A stretch of DNA of 64,000 bases from Xylogone sp. PMI_703 (taxonomy: Eukaryota; Ascomycota; Leotiomycetes): assembly GCA_021399445.1 (NCBI GenBank), contig JAJTUQ010000009.1:513501-577500 (forward strand), given 5' to 3'. Below the pieces are notes generated by a model. That model worked only from the letters and a program-made list of their open reading frames with translations, was not told the DNA's origin and made no database searches. A program made the position numbers and the translations under genes. Shown one piece after another: positions 32,180 to 43,530 of the stretch (positions are counted from its first letter, which is position 1; each line of letters begins with the position of its first letter).

Positions 32180-34006
32180 CATACATAAATGATAAAGGTT
32201 AGCGCCTATATTGTAGATGTTTCCTAGATGCAAATTAGTAGCGTTAGCCAATATATAATATATGTATGAACAGATATTTAGTCACGTCAAGCATCGGGCG
32301 ATTGATCAATGATGCATCAGGACCTCTAATGATGTGAGAGTCCTTCAGTCACTAAGTCGACCTCACCGGGTTTTAATACGAACCTTTTGATGTCTTCTAG
32401 GCTTCTCGGATATCACTATTAGATACCTCTTGACTTGTAATAATAATTCTGTATCAAAGATAGTGAAATTGACCAATAAATGTTCATCAGTTCTGAGTAA
32501 ACACGGTTTCCCAGCATACGAAGAGCTAAAAGGAGTCAGAATGTAAGGATAGTAGTTAGACTAGCCGACGGTCTTGTCTAGTCTAGACTATAATCTTTTT
32601 CACAGTCTGTGACTAATATCACACCGTATAGTCTGAGAAATAAAAAAAACATTTGCTATGATATGTCCGGCTCCATATTTTCTTTCGTAGAAAATCCCCT
32701 AGCCACTCTCCTGTAGCCACTTCGATTCCATGGGGGACGACGATAAACATCAAGTTGCAGTATTGCCATGCCGACCGGATTTCCTTGTTCATGAACAGAT
32801 GGCGCAAATTTCGGACTGACTCTCGCGGAGTGTTTCCCGCGAATGTAAGCGTGTGCCAACGGTAATTTTTAGAGTGGTTTGAGCCGGCGTCCATGTGCGC
32901 GTATCATTGTCTAGCCGAGAGAGGGAAGGCCGTGGGGCTGTTCTACAGTAATAATGCAGTCGTCGTTCTCCTGATCCTCTTTCGGACGGACGCTGGCTCC
33001 AGCCACTCGTCCGGGGTCGTTCTACTATTCCTCTTCCAGCTGGATTATGGCTCCAGCTGCTCGTTCTCGTTCTCACTCTCTATCTTGTCGTTCCCGGAAC
33101 GAGCAAAATGTCGTGAGCTCCTCGCTCTCGACCTCGGAGCGGCTTCCCACCAGCCTCAACTTAAATCTCAAAGCCGCAAAACGACCGCATACGCCGTGCA
33201 AAACAGGCACCGGTACGGTAGGATGTGGGGCTTACAGGCTTCGCGACAAACGTGTGTTTTGCGAGCTGATTGAAGGAGAGACTCGTTACCATCATACGTA
33301 AGAGACCAGCTTATGTTGAGTTGGAAACCGGGTGGGAGCGCTTGTATTGGCAGCGTTTAATAACCTACGGTATTATAACCTAAACCCTTTTGCTCCCCCA
33401 TACAAAATTCTACTCGCTGCTTGAACTAGCTCAACCCAGTTTTTGTTACTGTATTAATTTCGCTATAAATATAAAGATTCATTTATATTATTCAAAGGCG
33501 CATTTCGTACTTTCTCAGAGCTGTAATTATTCTAACGCTTTTTAAAGCATTGTGAGAATAAAGCTCAAGGCGAACATGTACAACACAATTTCCTAGTTTG
33601 GTTAGCTGGATTCGCTTCCGTATTGGGGAGGAAAGTGCCGGTGCTGATCTTACTGTATGTGGTTTACAGCAGAGACTGCCACTACAGTACTGTACGTACA
33701 GGCGCTCCGGTCGAGATTTTCCTGGTCCGTGTACGTACACGAGTAATTACTTCCACCTCCACACAACGAACCAATTTTCAATTTTGTCGCTGCGGCCCGT
33801 GAGGATTTCATCTTCTCCCCATTGAAACATGGCTATGGCGGGTGCGAGACCAGTAGACAGCAATCGATAACGGAGAGCGGTATAGTATTGTGCGCCGTTT
33901 GGGAAATATGGCAAAGAGCCCCTGTCGAACCTTGGATTGCTCTCTGCGAAACAGTCTTGAAGCAATCACCGAATTCAGATTCACTTTGGAAGCAGAGAGG
34001 AACAAT
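32180..34006. other. Intergenic, 1.8 kb
   Basis: No intact gene. At 33170-33280 (plus) a reading frame with CGAYRLRDKRVFC weakly resembles a Zn2Cys6 cluster but lacks key Cys. Repeated CTAGTCTAGAC-like short palindromes lie at 32560-32590. Confidence 0.35.
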
Positions 34007-36431
34007 ATGTCGACTCTTGCCGCGGACGCCGATAGCAAGAGCATCCAGCAGAGCCGGCCTCGCGACGATGTCAAACCTGTGGATGGAAGCTCGTCTGCCA
34101 CCCACCCAATCGACATGGACGCTACCACTGGCGATGCAGGACAAGTCACAGGCCTTGCCACTCTTACTGCTATGGAGAGCACGTGGAGTGTTCGCAGTCT
34201 GATCGTTGCCTGGGTTAGTGCATTCTTGATGAGCTGTGCTGTGAGCTTCGACACGCAGACAGTGTATTCATTTCAGCCCTATGCTACTAGCAGTTTTGGA
34301 GCTGCCCCTCTTTTGGGGACCATCCAAACTGTACAGAGCGTGATCTCCTCTGGTATGCCTTTCCCCCATTATCAATCCTCCTCGTCGTACAACTAACATA
34401 GTTGTCAGTTATGCAACAGCCTCTTGCAAGACTTGCTGATGTTTACGGGTACGTTTACGCAATGCTACCCCAATTACTACCTCTTCACACAGACAGCACA
34501 AACAACCTAACATAGAATTCCAACTTAGCCGCTTCGAGCTTTTCGCTGCCTGTGTGCTCATTGTAACTGTCGGGGAGATCTTGCTCGCATCGTCCAAAAC
34601 CCTAAGCACGTATGCTGGGGCTCAAGTTTTCTTCATTGTTGGCACTCTTGGTAAGACCCGCTTGTGATGAGAATTGGTGAAAGATATACATACTCAGGTA
34701 TTGTTCCTCGTATTAGGATTGCAATTGATGCTACAACTACTCGCTGGGGGTTAGTTTAAACATGCTCAAGTTCTTTTGGAAGTAGAGTGACGTGCTAAGA
34801 GACATCGACGTCTAGACTCAAGCGACCTCCGAAATCGTGCTATTATGAACACCGTTCCATTTCTTCCTGGAATCATAACTTGTTGGGTGCGATCCCATAC
34901 ATCCACATATTTTGTTCGTAAATGCTTACATGTCTTCAGACGGCAAGTTACGTTACGTCGGCTGTCCTTGCGGATGCCTCGTGGAGATGGGGATATGGAA
35001 TATTTGCTATTTTGGTAATCGTAACTGTTTAGACTCCTGCCAGATACTCACTCTAATGGTCACACTTTTAGTTCCCCGCCGTTTCTATACCTCTATTATC
35101 TACACTATTCTACAACCAGCGAAAAGCTTTGAGGGCCAAAGGCGCAGTCGCTCCCAAAAACCATTTCCTGGTATTTCGCCAGCTAGATCCCATCGGATCA
35201 ATACTCTTTGGTGCTGGCTTAACTCTGATCCTCATACCAATAACCCTTGCTGTTTCGAGTACGAATACATGGAAAAGTGCACATATCATTGCTATGATAG
35301 TGGTTGGTGCTGTGTGTTTGGTCGCCTTTGTTGCGTGGGAAATTTTGGGGGCAAAGTGGCCCATCGTCTCAATCAATTTGATGAACAATGGTACAGTTAT
35401 GTTCGGAATAGCGAGTAAGTTATAATTCCCAAGAGATTAAATTCCATAGATGGCTAACGACACTTCTCTTCTTCGCTGTTTTTAGCCTCTCTTATGGATT
35501 ACGCTGCGTTGAATAGCTATTCTGGATACTTCTTCAGCTACCTCGTCGTCGCTTGTGGTCAGAGTGTCAAAGCTTCCACAAACGTTACTATCGTTCTGTC
35601 CTTCACTGCAGTATTTGGACAACTTGGGGCTGCAATTCTAGTCAAATACATCGGGTGGTATAAGTGGATAACGGCATCCGGGATCGCCCTCAAAGTTCTC
35701 GGAATTGGATTGATGTTCAGGTATCGGGATGCTCATGATAACCTGGGACGACTCGTCGTTGCTCAGGTCATTATCGGAGCTGGCGATGGGATTATGAATA
35801 CAGTCCAGGTTGGAATGCAAGCTGCCATCAGTCAGTCAGGTAGGTTTACTCTTATCAGCGAGTAATCCTCGAGGCCATTCAGCTGATGATGATCCCTGTC
35901 TTGTAGCAATGGCTTCAGTAACGGCGCTGCTTATTACCGGATGCGGAGTTGGAGCTGCGATTGGAGGAGCAATAGCCGGTGGTATCTGGACAAGTTAGAC
36001 CGCCCCCGTCACATTTAAATCACCTCTATGCCAGATCGACGCTAACACATTCTACTTTTATAGATCTCCTCCCTCAAAGACTCAGAATCAACCTTCCTGC
36101 AAGCGCACAAGGACAATGGGCGGATATTGAAAGTTCTATTGTAGTTGCTCTTAACTACGCATGGGGTACTCCAGAGCGGGATGCTATAAATAAATCATAT
36201 GACGATGTGATGCGCATTCTTTTGACTGTCTCTGTCGCACTTGAGTCCGTTTCGCTGCTATGCTCTCTGATGCTGAAAGATTTCAGCTTGAAGACCGTAG
36301 ATGAGACGAGAGAGTATGGAGGGATGGTCATTGGGAAAACGGGGATAGCGAACAACTTAAAACGCCGACTCTGTAAAGACGCTACTGCTGAGAATAGCTG
36401 CAAGGGGGATGCAGAAGAGCTGCCAATATAA
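34007..36431 (+). CDS. Siderophore-iron MFS transporter
   Basis: Ten exons: 34007-34352, 34409-34448, 34529-34650, 34717-34749, 34816-34886, 34940-35014, 35072-35414, 35486-35839, 35907-35993, 36064-36431. All junctions are GT-AG and the phases agree, giving 612 aa with no stop. An N-terminal cytosolic tail of about 65 residues precedes about 14 predicted helices; motifs include QQPLARLADVYGRFELF, AGDSSDLRNRA, ASWRWGYGIFA, GLTLILIPITLA and WGTPERDAI near the last loop. Length, helix number and motifs fit the SIT family (MirB/Sit1/ArnA type, TC 2.A.1.16), which imports ferric siderophores at the plasma membrane. Such genes are usually iron-repressed through GATA (SreA) sites; I did not verify one. 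There is no NRPS or monooxygenase nearby, so it probably takes up foreign or distally made siderophores. Confidence 0.9.
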
Positions 36432-37225
36432 GAGCTACCAGCAGAGTCTAATCTGGTAGCTGAGTGGCAAGGAGGGTTTTTCTCATAGTCGAGCTCGAGT
36501 AACGTAATTCTCGGTCCACCGGAAAGAAACAAGACGCATTATACATTTCTCTCATCCGCCTAAAAGTCTCAACCAGCTATATAAACAAATTAAAACTAGC
36601 CGAGACGTCTTTCTTACTGGTTTTGGCTCATTTAAGTTATAAGCTTATACGTATCCGCTGTACCCTCCTTTACCCATTCCAGTGCCACTCTTGTCCACTG
36701 CGGTCCCACTCTTGTCCACTTCAGTTGATAATACAACTCTCGGTAGTAATTTGTACCGAAAACCTGCTTAGTGCATTTCCGGTAAATTTGAGCTCATACA
36801 GTGCTTTTACATTTATATTAAGGATAAATAGATATTTAACTCGTTAAAGTTAAAGTTTACTAATATTAGTCGTTTTCTCTCTTTACTTATATAGGTTAAG
36901 TACTATAAACTGGATAATATTATCAGAAAATTCAAACTGTATAAATAGTAACCTTTGTCCTTTAGAATAAGTATACTTTCTTATGAAAGTCTTTAAAAAG
37001 TACTTTACTTTACTAAACCTAAAAATCAACTCAAAATGCAGTTATATCTAACGATTATACCTCTTGTCCTTATTAATCTTATAACAGTAATGGCCAAAAC
37101 TTCTTATCACTCGTCTCCTTTTACTAAGCGATCTGGTATTTCATTTCTAACTTATTTCTCCATAGAGTGCGGTCTTAAAGGGCTGCAACAACAGCTATAG
37201 GATTGCTGAACTGTCATTAAACCAA
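36432..37225. other. Spacer with dispersed repeat and AT-rich patch
   Basis: It contains the repeat copy at 36598-36802, then a strongly AT-rich segment to about 37050. No gene seen. Confidence 0.4.
36598..36802. repeat. Dispersed repeat, order A-B (partner at 29985-30215)
   Basis: Block A (GACGTCTTTCTTACTGG through GATAATACAACTCT) is followed by block B (GCATTTCCGGTAAATTTGAG and CTCATACAGTG). Within A, GTCC(C)ACTCTTGTCCACT is itself doubled. Confidence 0.7.
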
Positions 37226-37570
37226 GGTTACTTCTAAAGCAGGGACTTGTTTTAATGGTGCATCATTTAAAATTCTGACGAAGGAACATAGACAACGTCA
37301 TGATACAACTTCCCTGTCCTTCTATTTTTACTACATACAGCAGCTAAGATCTGAAAATCGCTCTAATATAAATCACACTTCTCAGCACATTCGCTATCAA
37401 GAATGGATGCCATAAGTAAGCCCTGTTCGCTTTGTTTCCTCTTCAATACTTTATTGATAATACGTTTTATGATATTAAGCAGCATTCCGTCTTCAACTGC
37501 CACTCTATACTCTTCAAATCTTCGTATCCACTTTTCATTCCACACTACTACCTTTAAGTGTAAGCACTAT
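37226..37570 (-). pseudogene. Degraded duplicate of the 3' end of the 14.5-kb Zn2Cys6 regulator
   Basis: The sequence matches 14506-14855 almost base for base over about 345 bp, including the stop region and the 3' flank. An ORF of 60 codons (37363-37545) keeps WIRRFEEYRVAVEDGM and SILDSECAEK. The rest of the regulator is absent. Most differences are transitions, many of the C-to-T/G-to-A type on this copy, as RIP would leave. It is non-coding in effect. Confidence 0.85.
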
Positions 37571-38176
37571 ATAGCGCAAAAACATCGTAAAGCTGCTCCG
37601 TTGATTAAAACAGCATTCTTTTAAGATTTGTACACATGAAATCGACCTTTATATTTTACAAAATCGAGTACTTATACTAATAACGAGGCTAAAAACTATA
37701 AGATGATACCGCATTGTGATGTTATTGTTCAGAGAGAGTTACTTAAAGCCTTTTCTCACGTGGCCTCTTTTAGATCTTTGTTCTGGTAACATTCCAGAAG
37801 TTACGTGAGCAAAATAACTACCACTGAGTATCTGGGACAACATACTTAGTAACCTCGTGATTAAACTTACTTCTTAAGCATATATATTTCTCTAGCACTC
37901 CTCAGCCTTTTTCTATTTCGCTCAGTTCGTATAGTAAATTCACATTAAAACTCAGTTTACCAATATCATCTTTTATATTGGTTCCACCGCAAGTTGGCCT
38001 TACGCTGGAATTTACAACAGTACTCCCTCTTACTGCTAGATTACGATAGGGGCGACTGTTACTCTAAAATAACGACTGACAATCAATTGAGTATTAACCG
38101 TATACATTCTGCATATGTGTATTTCCTTTCACCTGTGCGCCCACAGCCTCTTGCACCCAACAAAAGTACATTCGAA
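37571..38176. other. Intergenic
   Basis: AT-rich and without a gene. The similarity to the 14.5-kb gene ends sharply near 37570. Confidence 0.35.
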
Positions 38177-39091
38177 TTATTCCGATGACATTGGTGAATT
38201 CCAGTCTCTAAAAAGGCTCACTAGCTGTCCAGAATGACTATGTTCAGCTTTCATATAGGTCGAATTTGCACCAAATGACCAAACAATAATACACATGTCT
38301 TCATCATCATAAGACGTAGATACTTCCAGAAATTTCTTGATTCTGTCGTTATATGTCGGATGTTTATTAGGCGAAAGACGAGAGGCATAAAAGGCAACGC
38401 GGGAAATGATTCCAGTGTGAAAGTCCATTGTGACGGAGAAAGTCCCACCGGTAAAAGGAAAATACTCTTTCACCTCCTTGAAGAGGTTGTCCGAGATGGG
38501 ATCCGCTCTCGCAAGCTGAAGATATTCATTGATTTCGTCCCTTGTAAGTGATTCATGAGTGAAGAAATATAAATTCACAGACTCTTTTTCGATATCAACT
38601 GCTGTATGCCGTACACTGGTCAGGTGTAAGCTTTCGAATACAGGTTGGTGTTGTCTAATGACATTTGGAACTCCATTCACGTTAAGTACCTGGTCGAGAG
38701 GTCGGATGCCGCCGAGGTAGATCCAGAACTTGACTAGTCCCTTATTTGAATCAAAATCGCAAAATTGGTGAGATTCATTGCCATACAGACCGCCCCACGA
38801 TTCAGCAAGGTTGCCCAAAGGATTATCATGACTAATGAATTCAGATTTGCGAGCGATATCAACTTGATCTATGCTTTCGCGTTCATAAAAGCGATAGTTT
38901 AATTCCCCGTTAGGCTTATCCGTCGTCTTCCAAAGAACACTTCCTCTCTCGAAGCTCTTTTGAAAAGTGCTTAAGACTTTCCGAGTTACCTGCTCCGAGT
39001 AAGGAACTTCGAGAGCTGCACAGGCATTCTGAAGGTCCTCGAGGAAGCGTTCCTCTGAAAAGAGGTATAGTGGCCTCATTGAACCCATCAT
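38177..39091 (-). CDS. Aromatic prenyltransferase, ABBA type (PTase_Orf2 / NphB-CloQ family)
   Basis: Intronless, 304 aa, ATG at 39091 (a second Met follows at once). The sequence has features I associate with PF11468: LYLFSEERFLEDLQNACAAL at the start, FISHDNPLG, SVRHTAVDIEKESVNLYFF in a central beta strand, FTGGTFSVTMDFHTG and YMKAEHSHSGQL at the end. Length agrees with fungal members (PtfAt, PtfBf, PtfSs, about 300 aa). These soluble enzymes attach dimethylallyl or longer prenyl groups to phenolic aromatics such as dihydroxynaphthalenes, without the DDxxD motif. Neighbours are a broken EthD gene and an alpha/beta hydrolase, with no PKS or NRPS in the window, so any pathway is incomplete here. 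The real substrate is unknown. Confidence 0.85.
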   Translation of the reverse strand: MMGSMRPLYLFSEERFLEDLQNACAALEVPYSEQVTRKVLSTFQKSFERGSVLWKTTDKPNGELNYRFYERESIDQVDIARKSEFISHDNPLGNLAESWGGLYGNESHQFCDFDSNKGLVKFWIYLGGIRPLDQVLNVNGVPNVIRQHQPVFESLHLTSVRHTAVDIEKESVNLYFFTHESLTRDEINEYLQLARADPISDNLFKEVKEYFPFTGGTFSVTMDFHTGIISRVAFYASRLSPNKHPTYNDRIKKFLEVSTSYDDEDMCIIVWSFGANSTYMKAEHSHSGQLVSLFRDWNSPMSSE

Positions 39092-40772
39092 CTATTTCAC
39101 AATTTATACTGTTTTGAGAGTTTTGAAAAGCTTCGTAGAGGAATGAAAAATAAAGGTAGTTTCAAAATTGCTATTCAAACGAGGAAGATTTCCAAACAAG
39201 AACCTGTAGTCCTTATATAAACCAATGGTATTTATCTCATTGCAAGGATTTACAAGAGGTGTCCATACTGAAAGAGGTAAGCTTACTACAGCTTTGAGTA
39301 TTATTGGTGAAAAATGCATAAAAAGTTGGCCACCACAGTAACCGGTGATCTAAGTTAGTGAGTCAATGATTAGTGCTAGAGTAAGTTAGATTCTGCAGCC
39401 TATATTGGACCGACTTTGGCCATCTTCAATGCCTGTATTTATAATATCGTTCATAGTTACTTGTTATGGTACTTGGCGATGTAACATAACCATAACCGAC
39501 TCGTCTCATACACACACACCAATATCGATTCTTCTCTTTATGTCCTTTCCCATACACTTCTTTCTCTCGGATATCCGATCTGTTCTGGGTGTTAGTATTA
39601 TAGCCGGTGTACGGTGCTAGATAATCTTTTCTTCCAATATTATAATATTACATTATGAACATTGTGGATCCGTGCTTAAGTCATTTGTTATTTTACATAT
39701 CAGTACAGAACAGTTGACTGAATTTGATGTAAGTTTTAGTCCTATTGGCCCACCTGTTGGGGCCGTGTACAGCGTTGAAAACCAACTGTGTGCGATTTTT
39801 CGTACCTGTGTAGCAAGTAGCGAGTGCAGCTTGCAACTATGCAATTAGAACCTTAGATATCCAACCTGACATCTCACTGTTCTCCGAATTTCTACCAGTC
39901 AATACTGCTCTTATAACTTTTCTAACCCCCTTCAAATATTGTAACGTTGCTTTTTCATCGGGGGTTTTAAAACAGGTCAAAGCATAGAGCAGAGAAGTGA
40001 GGTCAATTGATTCTGAGGGATTATTAGACATAGATTTTGCTACGGTATTAGATTTGCGGAATTTGCGGCAAACCCCGCCGTGTGGAGTTACGCGCTTTGG
40101 TCCGCCTGTGAGAGGCCAATTGACAACAGTTCCGATCTCCCCGACTCGTGTCAGCTTCGTACACTAGACCTTGCAGAGTTCGGAACCAGTCATTCGACTA
40201 GAAGAACCACGTATTCGGGACAGGGTTCGGAACTTACATCAGCATCTTCTTTGCTGGAAATCGCACCTTCCCGATATGACAGCTATTGCAAAAGATTACA
40301 GACATCTGCGTTCACTCCATTCTTATAGGTCCTTGAATGAGTGCATTCTCCAGTCAAGCACTCACAAGCCAGGTAATCGAGGCAATAGGCCGGAAGATGG
40401 ATCCAAGGTTACGGGGAGTTAAAGTCTTTATCCGGCACATTCGCGAGTTTTCACAGGAAGGGAAATCTCGAAGCTATGTAGGTTTCAAAACAAAAATAAT
40501 GCCCAGTCCGCGGATATAGGTGGATATTAAGTTTAAAATCCGTTAATTAGATACGGTTTAGCTACTAATTCCATAACGTACTATCGCCTTAGATACTCGC
40601 TCAGAGTATTCATAAAGTGCAAATATTTAAGGTATGGATAACACTTCTGCTGGGCAACAACTTGTGTCTCCGGGTAGTGCCAGAAATATAAACCCAGTCT
40701 AACTTATCTTATAACCTAAAACAAATTTCCGGCCCAACAAGTCTTCGAGCCCTCATATTTCCTACCACAAAG
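39092..40772. other. Intergenic, 1.7 kb
   Basis: ORFs of 60-83 codons on both strands (for example 39837-40031 minus, 40080-40519 plus) have no recognisable content. No repeat matched elsewhere in the window. Confidence 0.35.
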
Positions 40773-41203
40773 ATGTATACAACGCTTGCGTTCCTCGTCA
40801 AGAAGCAGAACCTCACCATGGGCGAATTCATCTCATATTATGAGTAAAAACACGTGCCGCTTATAGACCGGGTAATCGGACCTGAAAATCAGCCACTGGC
40901 TTATCGTAGACGGTATATTCACCGTGAGGATCCTGGCCATGCCATTATTAAGGCACAGGTGGATGTTAATGGCCAACCCTTCAAACCTGTCTCAAGCGAT
41001 AACCAAGAACATTCCGCCGAAGATCCAGCGAGCGTGGACTTCGATGCTGTTACCGAGGTTATTTTCGAAAACCAGGCCGCGGGACAAAGGTGGTTGGAAG
41101 CATTGGCCCGTAATGCGATTTAGTGAAGGGAGATGAAGAGAAGTTCTTGTGGATCGAGAGAAGGAGGGTTGTTACTGTTAGTGGGCCTTCGACTTCTGGA
41201 TAA
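40773..41203 (+). pseudogene. EthD-domain protein gene with stop and frameshift
   Basis: From ATG 40773 the frame reads TLAFLVKKQNLTMGEFISYY, then a TAA at 40845-40847 inside the conserved YYExKHVPLI motif, then RRRYIHREDPG and FDAVTEVIFEN. The expected C-terminus (GDEEKFLWIERRRVVTV, stop at 41201-41203) lies in another frame, so an indel occurred near 41115-41130. The EthD domain (PF07110) is a dimeric ferredoxin-like fold of about 100-130 aa, found in ring-forming or ring-modifying steps of fungal polyketide clusters and in ether degradation. Two lesions make the gene dead. Confidence 0.75.
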
Positions 41204-41470
41204 TCAGTGGAAATACGGAATTACGGTATACATCTCTTTTTATACTAATAAATCAAAATACTCTGCCTCTTCTCCCGCCTGTTCTCATGTATAGGCAAGT
41301 TTATTGTAACGAACTGTGTCTTTTCACTGGAGCCTGTCGTGGCTTTAGAGTAGGTTTATTAGTAAGAACTATGAGGGATCAAATTAAGTAATACAATGTT
41401 ATTGTATAAACTATAGACGATATCAAGCTCAAAACTTTCAGAAACTTCAATCTAATGCTACCTAGCTAAG

Positions 41471-42455
41471 CTATAAATGCTTCTTTAGAGACTGAATTTG
41501 GACTTTGATATTCTCTACAAAAGAATCGCCTCGGTATGGGCCAAAGTGGCCACATTTCTTCAAGACGTGAAGTTGCTTAGGCTCACGAGCTTTTTCAAAG
41601 GCCTTGAGCTGGTGGGATGTAAGAACGCTGACATCATTTTCGCCTATTACCATTAGAAAGGGTGTTGGTGCAATGCGATGAATGTACTGTATAGGCTCGA
41701 ATCGGAGCATTCTCAAAAGGGTCATAGTAGTAATTTTGTTTTCCCAGTTACCTCCTTGGGTGTGACTGTCTTGAAAGTATCGAAATGCCACTTCGTCCGA
41801 AAGGATAACTTTTGCTGTACCTGCTTGTGCTTCTTCGAGACTAGAGGAAACAAGACGAGTGAGTGGGTATTCTTCTCCAGCGCAAATGCGTGTGCGGTCC
41901 TGGAGAACCCCGGGAAGAAAATCCATATGCGTTTCTAATTGTAGCTCTCCCGAGACAAATGGTGCTTGGATGATTATAGCTTTGATGCGATGGTCGATTG
42001 CTGCGGCTGTCACAGCTACTCCCCCAGAGTAGCTGGATCCCCAGTAGGCGATGCGCTCAGGGTCAACTTCTGGAAGAGAGGCAGCGTAATTGAAGGCATC
42101 AAGATAATCATCTTGTGCTTTGACGGGATCAGAATCGAATCTCTGCCCACCGCTTTCTCCAAAGCCTCGACTATCGTATAAGAGTGCGTGGAAGCCTGCT
42201 TCTTGAAAGGCGATAGCAAACCTGTCGACAAAGTGCTCCTTAAGCGCTGTAAGCTGTTTCCAACACAAGGTCAGCACAATTGTCCGTGTTGATTTCAAGA
42301 CTAATGTCATCAGATTTCTATTGTGACTCAGAGGAACATACACCGGGACTCATGATGACGCACGGCGCCTTCCCTTCGCTAGCAGGGAAAAACCATCCCT
42401 TAAGGATGATCCCATCAGTCGTGGGCAATGTGACATTTCTACGATGGGGCAACAT
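41471..42455 (-). CDS. Alpha/beta hydrolase (dienelactone hydrolase / polyketide-transferase af380-like)
   Basis: Exons 42455-42342 and 42253-41471, one 88-bp intron in phase 0 (GGT/GTATGT...ACAG/CTT). The product is 298 aa; an upstream ATG at 42536 would add 27 residues, but RRNVTLPTTDGIILKGWFFP is where the family normally begins. Features: the oxyanion-side strand CVIMSPG joined to LTALKEHFVDRFA, the nucleophile elbow YWGSSYSGG, the acid strand MVIGENDVSVL and the His motif CGHFGPYRG. Members hydrolyse or transfer acyl groups in fungal secondary metabolism, or act on xenobiotic esters. It is predicted cytosolic, with no signal peptide. It is near the prenyltransferase and EthD relic, so it may be a leftover of the same pathway. 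Confidence 0.82.
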
Positions 42456-42536
42456 TATAATTTCCTTATGATGAGATAGATTCAAGTTCGAGCTACTGGA
42501 AGTGTTGATTTCTGTAGAAAACGAGAACACGCTCAT

Positions 42537-43530
42537 CAGGGTCCCAGTTTACCATTTATACATTCGACGTCGAAGCAGAGAGGTCCATGTTGACCAACTA
42601 AACTGGAGCAAGTAAGGCAAGTAATTAACAAAAACAGTCATCTCCGGCCAACAGTATTCCGTTTAGGCTTCTTCATGCTCCCATCTTCGGAGTTATCGCA
42701 GCCTTAATACGTGTTGTCTCTATCTCGGCGGAGTTAAAGGTATTGATCGCCTATATATTTTCTATTGAACTCACATCGGTAATTGTTTTCGGTAGTTCGG
42801 TTTTGTATCAACAGTAAGTCTCAACGCGGGATCCGCTTTATAGGGTCCTTTGCTAGAAACTACTGTAAAGGCAATCTTCCTTACGCAGTGACACAATGAA
42901 GTTAAAGTCGGAAGTAACCAGCGAATCACAACTCTCATAGGCTCGTCTTACCCAGTTGGCAGTTTTTATACATCAGTGATCGTGCACCAACCATATGGAA
43001 ACTTCATCAAAAAGCGGTCACTGGAAAGTGATGCAAGGGAAGTTTATGCCAAAGTATCTGATATGGGACCCCGAAAAATACAATGAGCTGACATGGATTC
43101 AAAATGTATTTTTTGACTTTGTACGTCTCTTTCTCAAGCTACAGTCTCTAAAGTGTACCATCGTTTAACCGAACGTATGGCTGCGTCTCACATTGTAGCA
43201 GCATGAGCTGACCTTAAATACAGCTAGAAATATTTAGAAACTTTCTGTTGAGCAACTAGTGATAGAATGTATGTATAAGATTACTTTATTATTATGCATT
43301 CTAATCTATGAGGGGCATCTAAAGATTAAAAAATAATGTTTCTGAGCGAGTATTGTTCTGGTCAACTGTATAACATAAGTCAAACAAAATCCAAATAGCA
43401 CCGTAATCATGAATCACCGCGGATATACTTGTTGTGAGATGCTCCATACTCCTATCTTGGGATCCTTGAGAAATCACATAAACTAACCAGAACTCTTCAT
43501 TTGACATTTCATCCAGTGTCTCACTGGGAT
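42537..43530. other. Intergenic, 1 kb
   Basis: A short plus-strand ORF at 42993-43168 (about 58 codons) and a minus-strand ORF at 43319-43507 (62 codons) have no recognised content. The second lies just after the end of the next gene and might be a 3' UTR. Confidence 0.35.

Noticed and set aside
33047..33301. Possible Zn2Cys6 cluster reading CGAYRLRDKRVFC
   Set aside because: Only two or three of six cysteines in the right spacing and no downstream regulator domain; too weak to annotate even as a relic.
34653..34820. Frame break in the siderophore transporter near the fourth exon
   Set aside because: Choosing the acceptor CTAG at 34815 and a 33-bp exon 34717-34749 restores frame and the AGDSSDLRNRA motif; the gene is intact.
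1..36431. A siderophore biosynthetic cluster linking the 1-496 gene with the 34-kb transporter
   Set aside because: No NRPS, ornithine monooxygenase or acyltransferase in the window, 33 kb apart, and the name of the first family is not evidence of function.
40080..40519. Three overlapping plus-strand ORFs
   Set aside because: No domain, no conserved motif, mutually exclusive frames.
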